Assembly (NCBI RefSeq): GCF_016908875.1
Contig: NZ_JAFBES010000006.1
Coordinates: forward strand, 124,001-188,000
DNA length: 64,000 nt
Direction: 5' to 3'
DNA from: Bacillus ectoiniformans
Lineage (GTDB): Bacteria > Bacillota > Bacilli > Bacillales > Domibacillaceae
This document shows, piece after piece, positions 17,178-26,472 of the stretch (its first letter is position 1; each line of letters begins with the position of its first letter). Under the pieces are notes generated by a model, which worked only from the letters and a program-made list of their open reading frames with translations, ran no database searches and had not been told where the DNA came from. A program made the position numbers and the translations under genes.

Positions 17178-17224
17178 TGTGAATAATTATAAATAATTTA
17201 ATTATTCAGGGATTAGTAAATTCG

Positions 17225-17439
17225 TGAAACGTGTCAGAGAGGGAATTCATCGGCTGGAAGATTCCTCACGGAAAACCATTGAACCTGCCCTGTACATATA
17301 GCCTATGCCAACATAGGCCGTCCCCCTCGTTACGGGTGTAAAGCGGGCGCTATTTTAGAGAATAGACGCCAAAAAAGGTGGTACCGCGGAAAGCATGACT
17401 CTCCGTCCTTTTACAGGGCGCAGAGTTATGCTTTTTTTT
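17225..17439 (+). promoter_or_regulatory. T-box leader of proBA (proline tRNA sensing)
   Basis: A T-box RNA. The conserved T-box sequence AAGGTGGTACCGCG lies at 17376-17389 and is followed at once by a terminator hairpin (arms AAGCATGACTCTC and GAGTTATGCTT, then eight T) at 17389-17439. An earlier stem I region runs from about 17225 to 17340; within GAACCTGCCC at 17281-17290, CCT (17284-17286) is the likely proline specifier codon. Uncharged tRNA-Pro should pair at the specifier and through its 3' end with the UGG of the T-box, favouring the antiterminator and transcription of proBA. The exact stem I start and specifier are inferred. Confidence 0.9.
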
Positions 17440-17465
17440 GATTTTAATTAAAGGGATGATCTTTC

Positions 17466-18575
17466 GTGAAAAAAAATCGTATCGTAGTAAAAATCGGCAG
17501 CAGTTCGCTGACGGATGAACAAGGAAATATTGTTGAAGAAAAAGTTCTAGATCATGTTCAAGCCATCGCTAAAGCGAAAGCCGCCGGCCATGAAGTCATT
17601 GTTGTATCTTCTGGCGCCGTGTCTGCAGGGTTCAGGTCACTTGGCTACCCGTCGAGACCGAAAATAATGGCAGCGAAACAAGCCGCAGCCGCCGTAGGAC
17701 AAAGTCTGCTTATCCAAAAATATTTATCCCTTTTTGCCCCATTCGGCCATGTCGCCGCTCAAATGCTCTTGACGAAAGAAGATTTTTTCAGCCGCAGCCG
17801 CTTTCATAATTTCCATACAGCTATGTGTGAACTGCTGCGCGCTGGAGCGATCCCGATTATTAATGAAAATGACTCTATCTCCATTGAAGAACTGACATAT
17901 GGAGATAATGATATGCTGTCCGCATTAGTCAGCGGATTTTTACAAGCGGATGCTTTAATGATCCTTACAGATATAGATGGCTTATATGACAGCAATCCTA
18001 AAACGAATCCATCAGCTAAACGCTTTAATTTCATACCAGAAGTGACCGAAAAAATGATTTCTTATGCCGGCGACAGCGGCACATCTATTGGTACGGGCGG
18101 AATGAAATCCAAACTCTTAGCTGCAGAAAAAGCGTTATCTCTTGGCGTCCCTGTCTTTGTCGGCATGGGCAGCGGGGAAAATAAACTGCTAGACATCTTA
18201 GAAGGTAAAGGAAGCGGAACGTATATCGGTGCTCCCTTCCAATCAAGAATGCAAATGAAAAAGCAATGGCTGGCCCACCACGCCAAGTCCGCTGGCAAAA
18301 TTGTCGTTGACCGAGGGGCAGAACAAGCCCTTCTGTCAGGCGGAAAAAGTCTGCTTCCTGCGGGGGTAACCGAGATCGATGGCTTGTTCAATGCGATGGA
18401 AGTTGTCGAAGTGACCAACTTAGATGGAGAAATTCTAGGCAAAGGGCAAGTCTATTATTCATCTCTTGATCTGACTAAAGTGAAGGGGCTTCCGAGTGCT
18501 GAAGCCAAGGCGTATTCGTTTAACGAGCGGAGCGAAGTGATTCACCGCGATCATTGGGTGACACTAAAGAGCTGA
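17466..18575 (+). CDS. proB: Glutamate 5-kinase
   Basis: A 369-residue ProB: an amino-acid kinase domain ([14 protein letters not shown] at the N-terminus, ATP site; [21 protein letters not shown] in the middle, substrate site; [11 protein letters not shown]) and a C-terminal PUA domain from about residue 275. It phosphorylates glutamate as the first step of proline synthesis and in this family is usually inhibited by proline. The start is GTG with an AAAGGG site ten bases upstream. proA follows after 51 bases, and the whole unit sits behind the T-box leader. Confidence 0.97.
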   Translation: MKKNRIVVKIGSSSLTDEQGNIVEEKVLDHVQAIAKAKAAGHEVIVVSSGAVSAGFRSLGYPSRPKIMAAKQAAAAVGQSLLIQKYLSLFAPFGHVAAQMLLTKEDFFSRSRFHNFHTAMCELLRAGAIPIINENDSISIEELTYGDNDMLSALVSGFLQADALMILTDIDGLYDSNPKTNPSAKRFNFIPEVTEKMISYAGDSGTSIGTGGMKSKLLAAEKALSLGVPVFVGMGSGENKLLDILEGKGSGTYIGAPFQSRMQMKKQWLAHHAKSAGKIVVDRGAEQALLSGGKSLLPAGVTEIDGLFNAMEVVEVTNLDGEILGKGQVYYSSLDLTKVKGLPSAEAKAYSFNERSEVIHRDHWVTLKS

Positions 18576-18626
18576 ACAAGGTCTAAATGGAATCAAATAT
18601 AAAATGAAATAATTAGGAGTGGGAGC

Positions 18627-19868
18627 ATGAGTGAGTTATTAACGAAAGCAGCTTTATTAAAGCAGGCTTCATTTGAAATGGCACTATTATCAGAAACGGA
18701 GAAAAACGAAGCATTAGCGATGATTGCCGATGCATTAGAAGTAAATACGGATTATCTTATTGAGGAAAACTCAAAAGATATGAAAGCCGGAACAGACGCT
18801 GGCTTCAGCCCATCATTGCTTGACCGCCTGCAGTTAACAAAGGATAGAATTAAACAAATGGCAGAAGGTGTGCGCCAGCTGATTGAACTGAAAGACCCTG
18901 TTGGTGAAGTAACGGAAGAATGGGAATTGTATAATGGGCTTAAAGCTGAAACGATCCGTGTTCCTCTCGGTGTCATCGGCATGGTGTATGAAGCTCGTCC
19001 GAATGTGACAGTAGATGCGGCATCCCTCTGTCTGAAAGCGGGAAATGCCGTCCTTTTAAGAGGCAGTTCATCTGCTGCTCACTCTAACCTGGCATTAGTA
19101 AAGATTATGAAAGCAGCGCTTGATTCTTCCCCGGTTCCAACTGATTCCCTGCAGCTTTTAGAAGATACCAGCCGGGAAACTGCTGCTCAAATGTTTAAAT
19201 TAAATGATTATTTAGACGTGCTGATTCCCCGCGGAGGTGCGGGTTTAATTCAGACAGTAATTGAACAGTCAACGGTTCCTGTTCTCGAAACAGGCGTAGG
19301 CAATTGCCACATTTTTATAGACGAATCAGCTGATAAAGACATGGCGATCAATATTGTACTGAATGCTAAAACTCAGCGTCCATCGGTCTGCAATGCAGCA
19401 GAAACGGTATTAATCCATTCTAACTGGCCGCATAAGGAAGAATTGATGGCGAAATTAACAGCTGCAGGAGTTGAATTACGAGGCGATGACCATTTGTCCT
19501 CTCAATATGACCATATAAACCTAGCAACAGAAGAAGATTGGGCATCTGAATTCTTAGCTCCAATTTTAGCGGTTAAATTAGTGCAAGACGAAAAGGAAGC
19601 GATCCGTCATATCAATCGTTACGGTACAAAACATTCTGAAGCGATTGTGTCCGAAACGGACGAACATGTAGATTTATTTTTCCGGAGCATTGATGCGGCC
19701 GTCTTATACCATAATGCATCAACGCGCTTTACGGATGGCGAACAGTTCGGCTATGGTGCGGAAATTGGCATCAGCACACAAAAACTTCATGCGAGAGGCC
19801 CAATGGGATTAAAGGCCATTACCACTGTTAAATCCCTTGTTAGAGGTACTGGTCAAATCCGCAGTTAA
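18627..19868 (+). CDS. proA: Gamma-glutamyl phosphate reductase
   Basis: A 413-residue ProA of the aldehyde-dehydrogenase fold, reducing glutamyl 5-phosphate to glutamate semialdehyde with NADPH. The catalytic cysteine is in [10 protein letters not shown] (near residue 254) and [13 protein letters not shown] lies in the cofactor-binding part. A TAGGAG site lies 8 bases before the ATG. No proC is nearby, so the last step of proline synthesis is encoded elsewhere. Confidence 0.97.
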   Translation: MSELLTKAALLKQASFEMALLSETEKNEALAMIADALEVNTDYLIEENSKDMKAGTDAGFSPSLLDRLQLTKDRIKQMAEGVRQLIELKDPVGEVTEEWELYNGLKAETIRVPLGVIGMVYEARPNVTVDAASLCLKAGNAVLLRGSSSAAHSNLALVKIMKAALDSSPVPTDSLQLLEDTSRETAAQMFKLNDYLDVLIPRGGAGLIQTVIEQSTVPVLETGVGNCHIFIDESADKDMAINIVLNAKTQRPSVCNAAETVLIHSNWPHKEELMAKLTAAGVELRGDDHLSSQYDHINLATEEDWASEFLAPILAVKLVQDEKEAIRHINRYGTKHSEAIVSETDEHVDLFFRSIDAAVLYHNASTRFTDGEQFGYGAEIGISTQKLHARGPMGLKAITTVKSLVRGTGQIRS

Positions 19869-19886
19869 CATCGGAATAAACAAAAT

Positions 19887-19938
19887 AAACCAGAGACCCT
19901 ATTCACGTAATATCGGATCTCTGGTTTATAAGTTTTTG
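19887..19938 (+). terminator. Terminator of proBA
   Basis: A stem with arms AAACCAGAGACC and GGATCTCTGGTTT (one bulged or mismatched position), loop of about 13 bases, then a T-rich stretch ending AGTTTTTG. Confidence 0.8.
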
Positions 19939-19950
19939 TCATGCTGCCCA

Positions 19951-20280
19951 TTATAAGAAAGCATTCAAAATATAATTGCTTTCTTTCAGCTTTAACCCTT
20001 GTTTTTTTAATATCTCCCATAAATATCGATCAATGGAATAGGGACTTTTTAATTGCAGCTGTTTAGAAAGCTCTTTTTCAAGTTCCAGCCAGTAAAGTTC
20101 TCCGTTTATGATAAAACTCATATGGATCATTCGCGAATCTTCTTGCCAATCAAACAATAAAATCGGATCATATTCCCAATCGGTAAGCTGCTTTTCCATA
20201 CAGGTGACCACATGGTAAAAATAACTCTCAGGATCCATCACTTTTGATAAATATCCTCTTAACATGCCTGAAGTGTTCAT
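19951..20280 (-). CDS. Uncharacterised small cytosolic protein
   Basis: About 109 residues from ATG 20280, which has a GGAGGG site 7 bases upstream; the longer frame to 20349 would add a hydrophobic N-terminus without a ribosome site. The protein is rich in aromatic residues (DPESYFYHVVTCMEKQL, FDWQEDSRMIHMSFIINGEL) and looks like a compact alpha/beta domain ending in a helix. No family recognised. It is convergent with proA and shares the short intergenic gap with the proBA terminator. Confidence 0.65.
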   Translation of the reverse strand: MNTSGMLRGYLSKVMDPESYFYHVVTCMEKQLTDWEYDPILLFDWQEDSRMIHMSFIINGELYWLELEKELSKQLQLKSPYSIDRYLWEILKKQGLKLKESNYILNAFL

Positions 20281-20455
20281 TATTCGTCCCTCCAATAATA
20301 ATAGCACCGCCCATAGAACATAAGTCTTTAAACGGCTATTCCTTGTCATTAATTAATTACTATATTCCCCATTTTAAGAAGGCTAATCTACTAAATAATT
20401 ATTACTAAGAAATTTTCTATTATTCTCTGAAGAGAGAGGGCTACTAAAAAGTGAA

Positions 20456-20480
20456 AAGAAAAAAAGCCGCCTAAGCAGCT
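20456..20480 (-). terminator. Terminator of the Glu-rich lipoprotein gene
   Basis: On the minus strand AGCTGC TTAG GCGGCT is followed by a run of seven T. The first arm starts within the last codons of the lipoprotein gene region. Confidence 0.7.
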
Positions 20481-20482
20481 TT

Positions 20483-20977
20483 TTATTCTTTCAATTCTAC
20501 AATTGTCTTAGACTCGCCTTCCGTTTGATACACGAACGTTATCTCTTCTCCGCCCTGCATTTCATTAAACTTCTTCATGATCTCACTTTCAGGATCTACT
20601 TGAAAAGCTGCAGGCTGACCGTCAACTTCAATTTCAACAGTATGCGGATCGGCAACACCATTGAAAATACCCGTTGCTTCTTCACCCTGTTCCTGATTGA
20701 TTTCTTCTTTCACTTCTGTGCCTAAGGCTTCAGCATTTTCTTTTGTCTCCTCAGCTGCCTGTTTTGACTCTTCTTTCACTTCTTCAGTCGCTTGTTCTAA
20801 ATCAGCTTCCGCTTCATTCATGGTCTCTTCCGTCTGTGCTTCTTCAGTTGTTTCATTTTCGTTTACCGTTTCTTCTGCTGGCTTTTCTTCTTTCGTTTCT
20901 GGCTCAGTGTCTGAACAGCCTGCAAGCACTCCTCCTGCAAGCAAGGCAGCACCCATCATCATTGTCATTTTCTTCAT
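20483..20977 (-). CDS. Acidic lipoprotein with Glu/Thr-rich linker
   Basis: About 164 residues from ATG 20977, nine bases after AGGAGG. A signal peptide ends in the lipobox LAGC (Cys near residue 21), so it should be lipid-anchored on the outer face of the membrane. A long low-complexity segment made almost only of Glu, Thr, Ala, Lys and Asn (about residues 25-95) follows; it would be highly charged and partly helical. A C-terminal domain of about 65 residues (from GIFNGVADPHTVEIEVDG) looks like a small beta fold. The function is unknown. Confidence 0.8.
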   Translation of the reverse strand: MKKMTMMMGAALLAGGVLAGCSDTEPETKEEKPAEETVNENETTEEAQTEETMNEAEADLEQATEEVKEESKQAAEETKENAEALGTEVKEEINQEQGEEATGIFNGVADPHTVEIEVDGQPAAFQVDPESEIMKKFNEMQGGEEITFVYQTEGESKTIVELKE

Positions 20978-21125
20978 AATCATTTCCCTCCTGTTTCTGA
21001 TATTTCTGCCTACATTGTAACATAATCGGAATTATTTTCTATTAATAAGCACAAACTGCATTAAATTTGGGTTTTATGACGGATGCGGGAAAGGTCTAAT
21101 TGCCTAAAAACTCCTTCTTCTGACA

Positions 21126-21158
21126 TTTAAAAAGATGACGCTAAGTCAGCGTCATCTT
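21126..21158 (-). terminator. Terminator of the SDR gene
   Basis: A perfect 11-bp stem AAGATGACGCT/AGCGTCATCTT (21132-21158) with a 5-base loop, followed on the minus strand by TTTTTAAAT. Confidence 0.9.
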
Positions 21159-21163
21159 GAGAT

Positions 21164-22216
21164 TTATTTACCTTCAAAAAATACTTCCATCATCCGTTTA
21201 AACTCATTTTCTCCTAGCTTTAAAGGTGGAATACCGGCTTTTTCAAGAAACGCTTGAGTATGACGGTCATCAAAATCTATCGAGCGGGACAAGTAAGAAT
21301 GGAATACTTTCATTGGTTCGTTTAATGTTTGTTCTATTTTCGTTAATTCACCGCTGTAATCAATCGGCACGAGCGCAAGTTCATTCAGGCCGCTTGTCTC
21401 TTTAATCAATTTAAATATCTCTCCATTATTAGGCGGGTTGCTGTTAGTAATATGATAGATTCTGTCTTTTTCTGCATAGCGAGGCGCCGCTGCCAGCACA
21501 TCGACCACGTAATTGACAGGAACGAAATTTGTATGGCTTTCCATCCCTCCAAGCAGCTTCACTTGGCTGATTCCGTTTAGTCTGCCTCTGTCGGCCATTT
21601 TTTTAATTAGTCCGACGGCTTTTAATAAGCCATATAAAGCAAATACCGTTTCTGCTTCTCCCGTTTCAGAATCGCCAACAATAATTGCCGGGCGGAAGAT
21701 GCTGATATCAAGATTCTCCCTTTCTGCAAAGACGATATGTTCGGCGTGGCATTTACTTTCTTCATAATAGTTAACGAATGAACGGCTGCAGGAATGCAGT
21801 TCTTCATAAGCAAACGTCTCGAGTCCTAATGTATAAGCTGTACTTACATGAAAGAACTTTTTCACATTCAGTTCTTTAGCAAACTCCAGCACACGCTTGG
21901 TTCCTTCTACATTCGCCTCAAAGGTTTGCTCGCGGTCTTCCTCTTTAAAAGATAAATACGCGGCTGCATGATAGATAATATCTATTTGACCGAAAAGAGC
22001 GCTTCTCATTTCTTTTGATATGCCTAATTGGGGCTTCTCTATATTACCTATTAACGGATGTACATTCCGCTGTTCTTTTTCGGACAATTCATTAATAAAA
22101 TGGCTGATTTTCTCTTCGCTTCGTACAAGCGGATATATTTCATGGCCATTTTCAAGCAAGGCTAACATTAATTTTTTTCCGACAAAACCTGTCGATCCTG
22201 TAATTATAATTTTCAT
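21164..22216 (-). CDS. Extended SDR family NAD(P)-dependent reductase/epimerase
   Basis: A 350-residue Rossmann-fold protein of the extended short-chain dehydrogenase group. It has the N-terminal TGSTGFVGKKL dinucleotide motif, the YHAAAYLSF segment, and the active-site YYEESK (Tyr and Lys, about residues 153-157) preceded by VSTAYTLG. The layout resembles fatty acyl/thioester reductase-like SDRs more than sugar epimerases, but there is no carrier or acyltransferase partner, so the substrate is unknown. It has an AGGAG site and its own terminator and is divergent from yfkAB. Confidence 0.82.
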   Translation of the reverse strand: MKIIITGSTGFVGKKLMLALLENGHEIYPLVRSEEKISHFINELSEKEQRNVHPLIGNIEKPQLGISKEMRSALFGQIDIIYHAAAYLSFKEEDREQTFEANVEGTKRVLEFAKELNVKKFFHVSTAYTLGLETFAYEELHSCSRSFVNYYEESKCHAEHIVFAERENLDISIFRPAIIVGDSETGEAETVFALYGLLKAVGLIKKMADRGRLNGISQVKLLGGMESHTNFVPVNYVVDVLAAAPRYAEKDRIYHITNSNPPNNGEIFKLIKETSGLNELALVPIDYSGELTKIEQTLNEPMKVFHSYLSRSIDFDDRHTQAFLEKAGIPPLKLGENEFKRMMEVFFEGK

Positions 22217-22367
22217 TTGCTGCTCCTTTTTTTATGCTCAATAGCCTTATTATAAACGAATCAAACGGCGGTTGAAAATGAAGATTGCAGCTTTCTGCAT
22301 TTTTTATATATTTCAGCCTATAGAAACGATATAATAATAAATTGTCAGATGAAATGAGGTGCTTTAT

Positions 22368-23474
22368 TTGAAAAAAATGATTCATCCTGCGTTCGATCCA
22401 TGGGAAGCGTATATGGATGTTAATGAGCATGGCCGCATGCTTTTATCTAATGTTGAATTTACTACGACAACTCTTTGCAATATGCGATGCGAGCACTGTG
22501 CAGTCGGCTACACGTTACAGACTAGAGACCCAGAGGCTTTGCCTTTTTCTTTAATCCAGCAGCGTTTGGAAGAAATTCCGCATCTGCGTGCTTTAAGCAT
22601 CACGGGCGGAGAGCCGATGCTGTCTAAACGATCTGTGAAAAATTATGTACTTCCTCTCTTGAAATATGCACATGAAAGAGGAATCTATACGCAAATCAAT
22701 TCTAATTTAACGCTCGACCTCGCGCGATATGAAGAGATTGCTCCTTATCTGGATGTTCTCCATATTTCTCATAACTGGGGCACATTAGAAGAGTTTACCG
22801 AGGTTGGATTTGCCAATATGGAACGAAAACCGTCACTTTCTCAGCGTGAAGCTTATTTTGATAAGATGATTGCCAACAGTAAGGCATTATCAGAAATGGG
22901 CGTACTTGTGTCCGCTGAAACGATGCTGAATAAACGCACGCTTCCTTATTTAGAATCTATCCACCGGCAAGTGGTAGAAGAAATGAAGTGTTTTCGACAT
23001 GAAATTCACCCTATGTACCCAAGCGATTTCGCTAATGCACTAGAATCATTGACTCTCTCCGAAATGAGAGAAAGCATACATCAGTTGCTTGATAAAAGAG
23101 ACCAAGATACCTGGATGCTGTTTGGCACGCTGCCTTTTTATTCTTGCAGCCCTTCTCAGGAAGATATCGGCTTATTAAAAAAGCTGTCTGCCGAGAAAAA
23201 TGTAACCGTTCGGAATGATCCTGACGGACGCTCCCGTCTGAACGTCAATATTTTCAGCGGAGATATCATCGTTACAGACTTTGGAGACGCACCAGGCCTC
23301 GGCAATATTCAAACAAACACGCTGCAGAATGCCTATGAAACGTGGAATCAATCCAAACTCGCTTCTGAGCTAAACTGCCACTGTTCGAATGTGCAATGCT
23401 TAGGACCAAATATTTTAGTTAAGAACGCTTATTATCCAAACACTGACTTTATGAAACAGAAAGCTTTTGCTTAA
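22368..23474 (+). CDS. yfkAB: Radical SAM/CxCxxxxC protein YfkAB
   Basis: About 368 residues. The radical SAM cluster motif is CNMRCEHC (about residues 32-39) and SITGGEPM follows as the SAM-binding GGE motif. The C-terminus carries CHCSNVQC, the CxCxxxxC pattern that names the family, probably holding a second iron-sulfur cluster. The product is unknown in any organism as far as I know. The frame opens at a GTG within the ribosome site; the TTG at 22368, about seven bases after GAGGTG, is the likely start. It is the only gene in its transcription unit. Confidence 0.9.
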   Translation: MKKMIHPAFDPWEAYMDVNEHGRMLLSNVEFTTTTLCNMRCEHCAVGYTLQTRDPEALPFSLIQQRLEEIPHLRALSITGGEPMLSKRSVKNYVLPLLKYAHERGIYTQINSNLTLDLARYEEIAPYLDVLHISHNWGTLEEFTEVGFANMERKPSLSQREAYFDKMIANSKALSEMGVLVSAETMLNKRTLPYLESIHRQVVEEMKCFRHEIHPMYPSDFANALESLTLSEMRESIHQLLDKRDQDTWMLFGTLPFYSCSPSQEDIGLLKKLSAEKNVTVRNDPDGRSRLNVNIFSGDIIVTDFGDAPGLGNIQTNTLQNAYETWNQSKLASELNCHCSNVQCLGPNILVKNAYYPNTDFMKQKAFA

Positions 23475-23508
23475 GAAAACAAGCCAGCATATTTGCCGGC
23501 TTGTTTTC
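23475..23508. terminator. Bidirectional terminator between yfkAB and mntD
   Basis: An 11-bp stem GAAAACAAGCC/GGCTTGTTTTC with T/A runs built into both flanks. It serves two convergent genes and touches the mntD stop codon. Confidence 0.85.
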
Positions 23509-24389
23509 TAATTTTCTGCTGAATATTTTCTTCTCACCATTTTTTTAGCAATAAGGCCATGTGTCGGCGATAAGAAGAAGACGAGTGTAAAGATGACACC
23601 CGCTGCTGTTGACATCGAGCCCGCAATCGATACATTAAACCAAACTGCTGCGTAATAGCCAATAATGGCAGACATCACTCCAACCACTCCACTTAAAACT
23701 AACATGACACTTAATTTTTCTGTTAATAAATAAGCGGTCGCTCCCGGTACAATTAACATCGCTACAACTAATATCGCCCCCACACTGTCAAACGAAGCGA
23801 CAGTTGACAGAGAAACCATCCCCATTAACAGATAATGGATAAACAGCACAGGCAAGCCGATCGCAGCTGCCATTGCAGGATCGAAAGAACTAATTTTCAG
23901 CTCTTTATAAAACAAGATGATAATTAATAGGTTCATACATAGAACGAATCCAAGCATCCAAACCGCTTTTGGCACGCCTTCTACACCAAACAGCGGCACA
24001 GTATCCCATGGTACAAACGTGATTTCACCCATTAACGCATGATCGACATCCAAATGGATATTTCCAGCAAATAATGAAATGAGCAATACACCAATGGCAA
24101 ACAACGAGGTAAACACGACCCCTATAGAAGCATCAGACTGCACCCCGCCTGTATCAAGCAGCTGAACGAGAAAAGCGGTTAAAAGACCGACAGCTGCCGC
24201 TCCAACCAGCATAAAGATTCCATCTAGGCTATGGCTGATTAAAAAAGCGCCGACAATGCCTAACAAAACTGTATGACTGATCGCATCAGCGAGCATCGTC
24301 ATTTTTCTTAAGATTAAAAAACAGCCGGTGATTCCGCAGGTTAGACCCACTAAGGAACCCGTTAGAATAATCCATGCCTCATAACTCAT
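23508..24389 (-). CDS. mntD: Manganese ABC transporter permease MntD
   Basis: A 293-residue ABC-3 family membrane protein with about eight to nine hydrophobic segments and the DAISHTVLLG motif typical of Mn/Zn/Fe chelate permeases. It should pair with MntC to form the membrane pore. The ATG overlaps the mntC stop (ATGA). It is the last gene of mntABCD; the order and lengths match the B. subtilis operon. Confidence 0.92.
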   Translation of the reverse strand: MSYEAWIILTGSLVGLTCGITGCFLILRKMTMLADAISHTVLLGIVGAFLISHSLDGIFMLVGAAAVGLLTAFLVQLLDTGGVQSDASIGVVFTSLFAIGVLLISLFAGNIHLDVDHALMGEITFVPWDTVPLFGVEGVPKAVWMLGFVLCMNLLIIILFYKELKISSFDPAMAAAIGLPVLFIHYLLMGMVSLSTVASFDSVGAILVVAMLIVPGATAYLLTEKLSVMLVLSGVVGVMSAIIGYYAAVWFNVSIAGSMSTAAGVIFTLVFFLSPTHGLIAKKMVRRKYSAEN

Positions 24390-25696
24390 CGATTCGTCCC
24401 CCCAGCTGTTTCAGTCTGCTTCGTCCAGGCAAGTTCCGGACGAGATAAAAGAAATGGCGTTCTCCCTTGTTCTTCAAGCAGACTTTTGAGTTCCTGTTTG
24501 ACACTTTCAGGCCAATCTTCTATGTCAGCACGCTGATTATAACTGATGCCGTGGCCGCTGAATTTTGTTTCATTCATTAAAAATACTTCCATGAGCCGAT
24601 GATTATAAACGATTCTGTGAGCTTCCTTAAGCCCTTTATTTGTCAATTTCCACTCGTTATTTCCGGATGAATGCACCATCCCTTCTTGCTTCATCTTTCC
24701 CAAAACAGCTGCTAAGTGCTTCGGTGAGATGGAACGTCTAGCGGAAATTTCTTGAATGGAAAAAAACTTACCTGAATCATCTTTATAGTGATCTTCTGAA
24801 AGATTATATAGTGTAACAAATAGCTGCTCACGTGCTGTCACATCGCGCAGCTGGTAATGACGCCATGCCTTCATAAGCAAGCCCCGTTTAGGTGCAAACA
24901 AAAGGGAAATAATAAACATTCCCGTTGCTGCCAAGACAATCAGCGGCCCGGTTGGCAAGCCGTTCGCATACGTGCTGGCCATGGAACCGGCGGCACCTGA
25001 AATGGCACCTATCATTCCAGAAATAACCACCATGTGATCGAGTCGCTCCGTCCAATACCTAGCAGAAATGGCCGGCGTAATCAGCATGGCTGCCATTAAT
25101 ACGACACCAACCATTTGAATGCCAATGACTACTGCGAATGTAATCATGGTCATAAGTAATAGATTCAGTGTTTTAGATGGCAAGCCAAGACCTTGAGCGA
25201 ATGCTGGATCAAAGGTCAATAGCTTCAATTCTTTAAACAGCAAGAAAGTAATCGTCAATAAAACGATGGCCGCGATCATAATCAGTTTGACGTCCTCACC
25301 GACCATGGAAGCTGCTTGCCCGAAAATAAAATCATTCAGCCCGCTTTTGTTTCCGGATGAACTTTGCGACACCTTTGTCAGCAGCACAATACCAAACCCA
25401 AAGAAGACAGAAAGCACTAACCCTATGGATGTGTCTTCTTTAATTCGAGAGTGTTTCGTAATGGCTTGAATACAATAGGTAGCCAACAATCCTGAAACAG
25501 CGGCGCTAATTAAAAATAGCGGCAGCGATTTTTCACCCGTTACTAAAAAGGCTAGACAGATCCCCGGCAAGGTGGCATGAGCCATCGCATCCCCTATCAA
25601 ACTTTGTTTTCTAAGAAGTGCAAAGCTTCCAAGCACACCGCTCGCAAGTCCGAGCAAGAGAGAACCTGTTAATACCCACTGTATCGTCGCATCCAT
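24386..25696 (-). CDS. mntC: Manganese ABC transporter permease with DtxR-like C-terminal domain, MntC
   Basis: About 436 residues. Residues 1 to about 280 form an ABC-3 permease (GDAMAHATLPGICLAF motif, eight or nine membrane segments). After residue 285 a soluble domain follows: a winged helix (FFSIQEISARRSISPKHLAA and the KLTNKGLKEAHRIVYNHRL stretch) and a helical part like the metal-binding/dimerisation domain of DtxR/MntR repressors. B. subtilis MntC has the same fusion. The domain may sense cytoplasmic metal and gate transport, which is an inference. The ATG at 25696, six bases after GGGAGGTG, is preferred to the GTG at 25705 inside that site. Confidence 0.92.
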   Translation of the reverse strand: MDATIQWVLTGSLLLGLASGVLGSFALLRKQSLIGDAMAHATLPGICLAFLVTGEKSLPLFLISAAVSGLLATYCIQAITKHSRIKEDTSIGLVLSVFFGFGIVLLTKVSQSSSGNKSGLNDFIFGQAASMVGEDVKLIMIAAIVLLTITFLLFKELKLLTFDPAFAQGLGLPSKTLNLLLMTMITFAVVIGIQMVGVVLMAAMLITPAISARYWTERLDHMVVISGMIGAISGAAGSMASTYANGLPTGPLIVLAATGMFIISLLFAPKRGLLMKAWRHYQLRDVTAREQLFVTLYNLSEDHYKDDSGKFFSIQEISARRSISPKHLAAVLGKMKQEGMVHSSGNNEWKLTNKGLKEAHRIVYNHRLMEVFLMNETKFSGHGISYNQRADIEDWPESVKQELKSLLEEQGRTPFLLSRPELAWTKQTETAGGTNR

Positions 25697-25701
25697 TGCA
25701 C

Positions 25702-26454
25702 TCACCTCCCGATGTCGGCAGCTGTCGCTTTATTCTCTAGAAAGGCAAGACGGCCGCCGTAGGTTTTTTGCAGATTTTCTATGTTGAACACGTCTTCCGC
25801 CGGGCCCGAAGCTACAATTCTTAAGTTTAGCAGCAGCACCCAGTCGAAATATTCTTTTACAGTCTGAAGGTCATGATGGACGACTAGCACCGTCTTCCCC
25901 TGCCTTTTCAATTCATTCAGCAAAGAAATAATCGCTTTTTCTGTTGCCGCATCCACTCCAACGAATGGTTCATCCATAAAGTACACTGTGGCATCCTGAG
26001 CAAGTGCCCGCGCTAAGAATACCCGCTGCTGCTGACCGCCTGAAAGCTGGCTGATTTGCCGGTCGGCATAATCTTTCATGCCGACCTTCTCCAAACAATC
26101 CATCGCGTACTGAATATCTTCTTTTTTCGGACGCTTTAACCACCCGATATGTCCATACCTTCCCATTAACACAACATCAAGCGCATTCGTAGGGAAATCC
26201 CAGTCAACCGAACCTCGCTGCGGAACATAACCGATGAGCTTCCTTTGTGCTTTATAGGACTTTCCATAAATACTCACGTCACCAGAAGCAGTTGGAATCA
26301 AGCCTAGAATGGCTTTAATCAGCGTTGACTTGCCTGCTCCATTCGGTCCGATAATTCCCATTAGCTTTCCTTCTGGAACAGTAAAGCTTATATCTTGCAA
26401 AACAGGCTTCTTCTGATAGGCAACAGTTAAATTATTTACTTCTAACGGTTTCAT
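25702..26454 (-). CDS. mntB: Manganese ABC transporter ATP-binding protein MntB
   Basis: A 250-residue ABC ATPase: Walker A GPNGAGKST (near residue 36), Q-loop YVPQRGSVDWDFPT, signature LSGGQQQR, Walker B ATVYFMDEP and the switch His in VVHHD. It drives Mn2+ import with MntA, MntC and MntD. The ATG at 26454 follows GGAGGG by six bases; the longest frame begins at an ATG just ahead of that site. It lies 18 bases after mntA and five bases before the mntC start. Confidence 0.95.
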   Translation of the reverse strand: MKPLEVNNLTVAYQKKPVLQDISFTVPEGKLMGIIGPNGAGKSTLIKAILGLIPTASGDVSIYGKSYKAQRKLIGYVPQRGSVDWDFPTNALDVVLMGRYGHIGWLKRPKKEDIQYAMDCLEKVGMKDYADRQISQLSGGQQQRVFLARALAQDATVYFMDEPFVGVDAATEKAIISLLNELKRQGKTVLVVHHDLQTVKEYFDWVLLLNLRIVASGPAEDVFNIENLQKTYGGRLAFLENKATAADIGR

Positions 26455-26472
26455 AAAGCGCCCTCCCATTGT

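Noticed and set aside
20697-21020. 107-codon plus-strand frame opposite the lipoprotein gene
   Set aside because: It is the antisense of the Glu-rich repeats, which gives a Ser/Phe-rich shadow protein without a start signal.
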